Source: Hydrogenothermaceae bacterium (GTDB lineage: Bacteria; Aquificota; Aquificae; Hydrogenothermales; Hydrogenothermaceae). From it: 10,615 nt of DNA. Location: positions 1 through 10,615 of the forward strand of contig JALSSE010000276.1 in assembly GCA_026984415.1 (NCBI GenBank), written 5' to 3'. The translations under genes were made by a program, and so were the position numbers. Under the pieces are notes generated by a model, which ran no database searches, was not told where the DNA came from, and saw nothing but the letters and a program-made list of their open reading frames with translations. The stretch's first letter is position 1. The number at the start of each line of letters is the position of its first letter. Shown here piece by piece: positions 6,590-10,615 of this stretch.

Positions 6590-6684
6590 TGGCGGATGGG
6601 GCGGGATTCGAACCCGCGGTACCGGGGTTACCGGTACACAGCATTTCCAGTGCTGCTCCTTCGGCCAGACTCGGACACCCATCC
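6590..6684 (-). tRNA. tRNA-Ser(GGA)
   Basis: A complete class II tRNA on the minus strand. The acceptor stem is GGATGGG (6684-6678) with CCCATCC (6600-6594), discriminator G at 6593 and a genome-encoded CCA (6592-6590). The D arm has a 3-bp UCC/GGA stem. The anticodon stem CAGCA/TGCTG holds the 7-nt loop CTGGAAA with anticodon GGA (6648-6646), reading UCC and UCU. A long variable arm of GTACCGG paired with CCGGTAC, with a 5-nt loop, is the serine identity element, and the T arm is GCGGG TTCGAAT CCCGC. All stems are GC-rich. The gene lies 44 bp downstream of the mutL stop and 56 bp upstream of ffs on the same strand. I see no integrase or repeated 3' end that would mark it as an integration site. 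Confidence 0.97.
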
Positions 6685-6698
6685 ATTACAGATTTACT

Positions 6699-6726
6699 AT
6701 TATAGTTTAATCAAAAAGATTTGCAA
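6699..6726 (-). promoter_or_regulatory. candidate promoter for tRNA-Ser (and possibly ffs)
   Basis: Between mutL and the tRNA, on the minus strand, TTGCAA (6726-6721, 4 of 6) precedes a perfect TATAAT (6704-6699) by 16 nt. The predicted start near 6692 is a few bases before the tRNA 5' end, as is usual for stable RNA genes. No terminator hairpin separates it from mutL. Confidence 0.55.
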
Positions 6727-6728
6727 CT

Positions 6729-8303
6729 TCATTTCCTGCCGACAGCTTTTTTAACTTCGTCAAGGGAAATTTTGTAGTAAATAGGTCTTCCGTGGGGACA
6801 TAAATTAGGATTTTCCGTTTTTATCCACATTTCTAAAATACTTTTAGCCTTTTCGTAGTTTAGTTTATCTCCTGCCATAACTGACTGTCTGCATGAGATT
6901 CTACTAAACATTTCTTCAATAGGAATAAATATATCATTACTATTAAGAATGTCATTTAAAGCTGTTTCTGCTGCTTCTATTGAAGTAATTGAAGGGATAG
7001 CAGTTATAAAAACATTTGGTTCTTCTATTTTGAATTCATATCCTATCTTATTTAAAGATTTTTCCAGGTTTATCAATTTTGCTGTTTCATCTGGGGTGAG
7101 TTTTAAGGGAATAGGAGTAATAAGTTTTTGGGAAGATATTTTTCCTTTTTCAAGGTATTCATTCATAAGTAATTCATATTGAACCCTTTCGTGGGCTACA
7201 TGCTGGTCAATAATATAAAGTTCCCCATTGTAATACGCTATTAAAAATGTATTTTCAACCTGTCCTATTATCTCAAATTGTGATTTTTTTTCTCCGTACG
7301 GCACAACATTTTGATTTAGTTGAAATTCTGTTTTTTGGAATGTTGCAGTATTAAATGGATTTATTTTTTCAGAAATTGCACCTTTAATTAAATTAACAAC
7401 AGCAGATTCTTTCCTAAATTTCACTTCAATTTTTGAAGGGTGAACGTTATGGTCTACAAAATAAGGAGGAAGTTCTAAAAATAAAATATAAAAATTTTCT
7501 CCGATTAAACTTTTTACAGTGTTAGATATTATGTAATTACGTACTGGTCTACCATTAACATATATATAACCTTTTTTATTTGGTGAATCTGAAATTGAAA
7601 CTAAACCGTAAATTTTGCCAAGCTGATTTTCGTACTCAATTTCTATTAAATTCCTTGTAAAATCTTTTGAAATAATCTGGGCTATCCTTTCTTTAAGTGT
7701 TGAAGGATAAAGGTTATAGTACTCTTTTTTATCAATAAATAGTTTAAAATGTTTATCTGTATGGTTAAGGGTGTATTTGGTAAATACATCTAAAATATGT
7801 ATAAGTTCTGTTCTTTCTGTTTTTAAAAATTTTTGCCTTGCAGGAACATTAAAAAATAAATCTTTTACCTCAACGGTTGTCCCAAGCTGAGAACCAACTT
7901 CTATTAAATGTTTAAACTTTCCACCTTCAATATAAAGCTGATGTCCTGTTAGTTCACCTAAAACCCTTGATGTCAGTTTAAATTTTGAAACTGCTGAAAT
8001 ACTTGCAAGGGCTTCTCCTCTAAATCCATAACTGTTAATCATATACAAATCTTCTTCAGATTTAATTTTACTTGTACAGAACCTCTGGACTGCTAAAGTA
8101 AGGTCATCCTGATGTATTCCTTCACCGTTATCTTTTACTGAAATTAAAGATTTTCCACCTTTTTCAATAGATATTTCTATATTTGTTGCACCTGCATCAA
8201 TTGAGTTTTCAATCAGTTCTTTTAAAACACTTGCTGGTCTTTCTACAACTTCACCAGCAGCGATTTTATTGATAACTTCTTCTGATAGTTTTTGGATTTT
8301 CAA
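6729..8303 (-). CDS. mutL: DNA mismatch repair protein MutL, endonuclease type
   Basis: A 524-residue protein with the two MutL domains. The N-terminal GHKL ATPase is complete: the opening KLSEEVINKIAAGEVVERPA (5-24), ELIENSIDAGA (29-39) with the catalytic glutamate and Mg-binding asparagine, DNGEGI (58-63), GFRGEALASI (93-102) and GTTVEVKDLFFNVPAR (141-156). The linker is short (about 315-342). The C-terminal dimerisation/endonuclease domain has DQHVAHERVQYE (366-377, the DQHA(X)2E(X)4E nicking motif with V for A), SCRQSVMAGD (470-479) and CPHGRP (502-507). These are the metal-binding motifs of MutL in bacteria without MutH, so this MutL should nick the new strand itself. The start is TTG, the only position that gives the family N-terminus, with AGAGG about 10 nt upstream. 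It is transcribed away from the DUF5335-like gene and is followed on the same strand by tRNA-Ser and ffs. Confidence 0.97.
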   Translation of the reverse strand: MKIQKLSEEVINKIAAGEVVERPASVLKELIENSIDAGATNIEISIEKGGKSLISVKDNGEGIHQDDLTLAVQRFCTSKIKSEEDLYMINSYGFRGEALASISAVSKFKLTSRVLGELTGHQLYIEGGKFKHLIEVGSQLGTTVEVKDLFFNVPARQKFLKTERTELIHILDVFTKYTLNHTDKHFKLFIDKKEYYNLYPSTLKERIAQIISKDFTRNLIEIEYENQLGKIYGLVSISDSPNKKGYIYVNGRPVRNYIISNTVKSLIGENFYILFLELPPYFVDHNVHPSKIEVKFRKESAVVNLIKGAISEKINPFNTATFQKTEFQLNQNVVPYGEKKSQFEIIGQVENTFLIAYYNGELYIIDQHVAHERVQYELLMNEYLEKGKISSQKLITPIPLKLTPDETAKLINLEKSLNKIGYEFKIEEPNVFITAIPSITSIEAAETALNDILNSNDIFIPIEEMFSRISCRQSVMAGDKLNYEKAKSILEMWIKTENPNLCPHGRPIYYKISLDEVKKAVGRK

Positions 8304-8345
8304 ATTTGTTCAGCCTCTTTAAAGTTATTATATTATAATGTTAAA

Positions 8346-8360
8346 ATCTTATTATAAGAT
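8346..8360. repeat. perfect 15-bp inverted repeat, possible operator
   Basis: ATCTTA, a TTA spacer and TAAGAT form an exact dyad about 40 bp before the DUF5335-like start. Its centre contains TATAAT on the minus strand. It could be a dimeric regulator site, but in such AT-rich sequence a short dyad may arise by chance. Confidence 0.3.
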
Positions 8361-8387
8361 AAGAGATTATAAAAAAAAATCTAATAC

Positions 8388-8394
8388 AAGGAGG
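8388..8394 (+). promoter_or_regulatory. ribosome binding site deciding the DUF5335-like start
   Basis: A perfect AAGGAGG, 6 nt before ATG 8401. It rules out an in-frame ATG at 8338, which has no such site and would add 21 lysine- and arginine-rich residues unlike the rest of the protein. Confidence 0.85.
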
Positions 8395-8400
8395 AGTCAA

Positions 8401-8739
8401 ATGCCAGTAAGAAAATTGGAAAAATCGGAGTGGGAATCTTACTTTGATGAGGTTTCAAAAAAGCTCGGTGCCAAAGAAGTTTTAATTGAAGTTGTAAATG
8501 ATGAAATAGGTGACCAGGTTGAAACAGATTGGCAACCATTAGTTGGACTATCTTATGACCCAAAAGATGATGAATTTGAAGTTGCAGCTGAAAAACACGA
8601 CCACTTAATACCAAAACCTGTTGAAATTTATGTTGATGAAGAGGTTGATGGTTTAAAGGTTGTTGAAGTTATCCAGGAAGATGGAACAAAACAGATTATT
8701 AGATTAAGGTCTCCTGAAGCTTTACCTGAAGAAGGATAA
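8401..8739 (+). CDS. DUF5335-like small acidic protein
   Basis: A 112-residue soluble protein with no signal peptide or membrane segment and a strongly acidic composition (pairs and triplets of D/E throughout). The pattern agrees with my memory of the DUF5335 family: an N-terminal W..YFDE.SK helix (11-20), a strand segment KEVLIEVV (25-32), PLVGLSYDPKDDEFEV (46-61), the conserved HDHLIPKP (66-73) and a closing DG..Q strand (94-103). The family has no established function. The conserved HxLIxxP segment and the two-layer alpha/beta pattern suggest a compact single domain. It has a very strong ribosome site, stands alone between mutL (divergent) and the RND gene (convergent), and ends in a hairpin terminator, so it is probably well expressed on its own. 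Family assignment is from memory of the motif pattern; a role in DNA repair because of the mutL neighbour would be speculation. Confidence 0.75.
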   Translation: MPVRKLEKSEWESYFDEVSKKLGAKEVLIEVVNDEIGDQVETDWQPLVGLSYDPKDDEFEVAAEKHDHLIPKPVEIYVDEEVDGLKVVEVIQEDGTKQIIRLRSPEALPEEG

Positions 8740-8742
8740 AAT

Positions 8743-8768
8743 AAGGGGGATTTTCCCCTTTTTAATTT
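8743..8768. terminator. bidirectional intrinsic terminator
   Basis: AAGGGG (8743-8748) pairs with CCCCTT (8755-8760) around a 6-nt loop. On the plus strand it is followed by TTTAATTT, which ends the DUF5335-like transcript. On the minus strand it is followed by TTATTTT, which ends the RND operon just past its stop codon. It is the clearest hairpin terminator in the window. Confidence 0.75.
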
Positions 8769-10615
8769 CTAAAAATTGCATTTCTTAATTTATAAATAAA
8801 GTAATAGAGTAAAGGAACATAAATCAAAGTGAGAAATGTTCCTACAATTAAACCTCCAATTGCGACAGTTCCAAGGGGAGCAAGCCTTTCAAGCCCTAAA
8901 GCCCACCCAAAAGCGATAGGTATCATACCAACAGATGTTCCAAATGCAGTCATTAAAACAGGTCTTGTTCTTATTTTTATACTTTCTATAATTGCTTCTT
9001 CTATTTTTTTACCTTTATCAACTGCCTGATTTATGAAATCAATAAGTAAAATAGAATTTTTTGTTATTATTCCAGCAAGTAAAATTATACCCATTAAACC
9101 GGGCATTGATTGGTGGTATCCCATTCCTAAAATAGACCATGCAGCACCTATCATGGCAAGGGGAATTGCAAAAATTACGGCTATTGGAGCACCAAAGGAG
9201 CGGAATGGTGGAGCAAGTGCAAAGAAAAGAAGAATTATTCCAATTCCTATTGCTTTAATCATCCTTCCCATAGCATCCATTAGCTGTTTAACATCACCTT
9301 CCTGTGATATTTCATAGTTAGGAGGTAGTTTTCCGCCAGATTTCTCCATTACTCTTTTGAAGTTTTCCATAATGTGGGAGATTGCAGCCTTTTCTCTGTA
9401 TGCAAGGATATCTACTGTGTAATTTAAACCTTCCCTTGTAATAATTGTAGGTTCTACTTTCCTCTCTATTTTAGCAACTGCTGAAAGGGGGATTTTTCCT
9501 TTTGGGGTTGTTATGTAATAGGAATTTAAATCAGTTAAAGAGTTCCTATCTTTTTTATTAAAAACAATCCTCACTTTTAAAGATTTTTCATTAGGTATGT
9601 TATAAAGGGAAATGATGTTTCCTCTTATCTTTGTTCCAAGCTGAACAGCAATATCTAAAGGGGTTATTCCATAAAAAGAAGCAAGTTTATAATCTATTTT
9701 AAGGTTATAAGTTGTTTTGTCGTAATCCCATGTTCTTGATACTGATTTTAAACCTTTTACTTTATAAACATTTTCTTTAATTTTTTCTGCAATTTTATCT
9801 AAAACCCTCAAATCATCTCCACTTACCATAACATCAAGATTAGCCCTTATGTTAGAAAGGGGAGTGGCTCCGTAATCAAAAATATCAACGTATTTTAAAT
9901 CAGGAATTTCCCATATCTTTTTAGTTAAATTTCTTTCAATAGACCAGATATCTTCTTTTCTGTGAAACCTGTCTACGTAATGGATGGTAAGTGATATTGA
10001 CTGGGGAGATTTACCTTTTCCCATTGTTAAAACTCCCGGTTCTGAACCTACAGCAATAGATACTATTTCTACCCTTTTGTCATTTTTTAAAATCTGGGAA
10101 ATCTTTTTTACAATCTGTTCAACCTGATTTATAGAAAGATTACTGTCTGTTGTTATACTTCCCTTTACAATTCCTGTATCCATAGGAGGCATTATCTCTT
10201 TTCCAACTGTTGGTATTATCAGCCTCAAACTTATAACAAACATAGCTATAATAAACACAAAGTAAGGAACAGCTAAAAATTTCCTTTTAAATACATTTGC
10301 AACAGCTGAAGAGTAAAAATTTTTTAAAGGTTCGAGGAAAAATTCTGAAATTTTATAAGTGATTAATTCAATTCTGTTTTTAGAGTTAGTTTTTTTCAAT
10401 AAATAAGGTGAAACAAGGGGGATAAAAGTGATTGAAACAAAGTAAGAAACAATTACAGCAATCAAAAGTGTCCCGGCAAGGGGTCTAAAAATATGCTGGG
10501 GATAATCTCCAACAAATAAAAGGGGAATTAAAACAACGGCTGTTGATATTGTTCCTGCAAGAACTGCAAAAACAACCTCCCTCGTTCCATTGACAACAGC
10601 ATCTTTTATAGGTTC
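8762..10615 (-). CDS. RND-family efflux pump inner-membrane subunit (partial, 5' end outside window)
   Basis: The C-terminal 617 codons of a protein that normally has about 1,020-1,050. The frame stays open to the right edge: the bases beyond 10465 still read as RND sequence (VLAGTISTAVVLIPLLFVGD, then FRPLAGTLLI), so the TTG at 10465 is internal and not a start. Visible are the helices after TM4, GKEIMPPMDTGIVKG (139-153 from the edge) at the start of the second periplasmic porter region, the large loop to about 451, and the last five helices with APPFRSFGAPIAV, the conserved GIITKNSILLIDF segment (lysine at 519) and RTRPVLMTAFGT. RND pumps use proton flow to export drugs or metal ions, with a periplasmic adaptor and an outer-membrane channel. 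The proton-relay aspartates of TM4 and the metal-relay residues that separate CusA/CzcA from drug pumps lie outside the window or cannot be judged here. The adaptor gene is probably upstream. Confidence 0.93.
   Translation of the reverse strand, partial: EPIKDAVVNGTREVVFAVLAGTISTAVVLIPLLFVGDYPQHIFRPLAGTLLIAVIVSYFVSITFIPLVSPYLLKKTNSKNRIELITYKISEFFLEPLKNFYSSAVANVFKRKFLAVPYFVFIIAMFVISLRLIIPTVGKEIMPPMDTGIVKGSITTDSNLSINQVEQIVKKISQILKNDKRVEIVSIAVGSEPGVLTMGKGKSPQSISLTIHYVDRFHRKEDIWSIERNLTKKIWEIPDLKYVDIFDYGATPLSNIRANLDVMVSGDDLRVLDKIAEKIKENVYKVKGLKSVSRTWDYDKTTYNLKIDYKLASFYGITPLDIAVQLGTKIRGNIISLYNIPNEKSLKVRIVFNKKDRNSLTDLNSYYITTPKGKIPLSAVAKIERKVEPTIITREGLNYTVDILAYREKAAISHIMENFKRVMEKSGGKLPPNYEISQEGDVKQLMDAMGRMIKAIGIGIILLFFALAPPFRSFGAPIAVIFAIPLAMIGAAWSILGMGYHQSMPGLMGIILLAGIITKNSILLIDFINQAVDKGKKIEEAIIESIKIRTRPVLMTAFGTSVGMIPIAFGWALGLERLAPLGTVAIGGLIVGTFLTLIYVPLLYYFIYKLRNAIFRN

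Larger units (their letters stand above)
8304..8400. promoter_or_regulatory. divergent intergenic region between mutL and the DUF5335-like gene
   Basis: A very AT-rich 97-bp stretch with several TATAAT matches on both strands (for example plus 8334-8339, minus 8337-8332 and 8356-8351). None has a convincing -35 at proper spacing, so I cannot assign promoters. It also contains a perfect 6-3-6 inverted repeat, described separately. Confidence 0.4.

Noticed and set aside
6590..6684. tRNA-Ser as an integration site for a mobile element
   Set aside because: No integrase, no repeated tRNA 3' end and only housekeeping genes on both sides.
6949..7182. Open frame opposite the mutL C-terminal domain
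   Set aside because: It overlaps conserved MutL sequence on the other strand and has no start signal.
8381..8614. Antisense open frame across the DUF5335-like start
   Set aside because: Leu/His-rich translation of the reverse of an acidic gene; the plus-strand gene has a perfect ribosome site and family pattern.
8829..9317. Two open frames opposite the RND pump
   Set aside because: They mirror conserved helices of the pump and encode Ile/Pro-rich artefact sequence with no ribosome sites.
10463..10465. TTG as the start of the RND gene, giving a 567-residue protein
   Set aside because: The frame remains open to 10615 and still reads as typical RND helix sequence, so the gene is cut by the window edge and is not a short pump.
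8762..10615. Specific naming as CusA, CzcA or AcrB
   Set aside because: The residues that separate metal from drug pumps are mostly outside the window; the visible part supports only the RND family.
1..10615. CRISPR array, transposon, toxin-antitoxin or defence system
   Set aside because: I read both strands and found no spaced direct repeats, transposase or terminal inverted repeats, and no small toxin-antitoxin gene pair; the genes are housekeeping or transport.

Overview
The window is AT-rich, tightly packed bacterial chromosome with short or overlapping gene junctions and strong AAGGAGG-type ribosome binding sites. Its two structural RNA genes are about two-thirds G+C while the coding DNA is visibly AT-rich. 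That contrast, the protein character (Lys/Glu/Ile-rich) and a MutL of the endonuclease type suggest a thermophile, most likely of the Aquificota (Hydrogenothermaceae such as Sulfurihydrogenibium or Persephonella). The taxonomic placement is inference from style, not from a search.

Layout. Bases 1-2254 hold a plus-strand operon that enters from the left: the tail of an unknown gene, a TehB-like SAM-dependent methyltransferase, a MATE-family efflux transporter, and a small protein with two membrane segments, joined by overlaps or 1-bp gaps. Bases 2238-5124 hold a minus-strand operon, hisA - ridA - comEC, which converges on the first operon with a 17-bp overlap of coding ends. HisA makes an intermediate of histidine synthesis, RidA removes reactive enamine/imine by-products, and ComEC is the DNA-uptake channel; here its C-terminal domain has lost the usual metallo-beta-lactamase motifs.

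Bases 5125-5221 are a divergent promoter region. To its right is a single plus-strand gene for an M20-family metal-dependent amidohydrolase (5222-6436). The gap at 6437-6728 is not empty: on the minus strand it holds the small bacterial SRP RNA (ffs, 4.5S type) and a tRNA-Ser(GGA) with an encoded CCA end. Upstream of these on the same strand is mutL (6729-8303, TTG start), the mismatch-repair ATPase/endonuclease.

Divergent from mutL is a short soluble DUF5335-like protein (8401-8739), closed by a bidirectional hairpin terminator. The rest, 8762-10615, is the C-terminal 617 codons of an RND-family efflux pump whose start lies beyond the right edge.

The content is mainly housekeeping plus efflux. 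I see no transposon, phage, CRISPR, toxin-antitoxin or defence system, and nothing I can defend as a new multi-gene system. The points most worth a second look are the ComEC with a degenerate C-terminal domain, the cysteine-bearing metal-site segment of the M20 enzyme, the small membrane protein in the MATE operon, the DUF5335-like protein next to mutL, and the RNA pair in the only sizeable gap.
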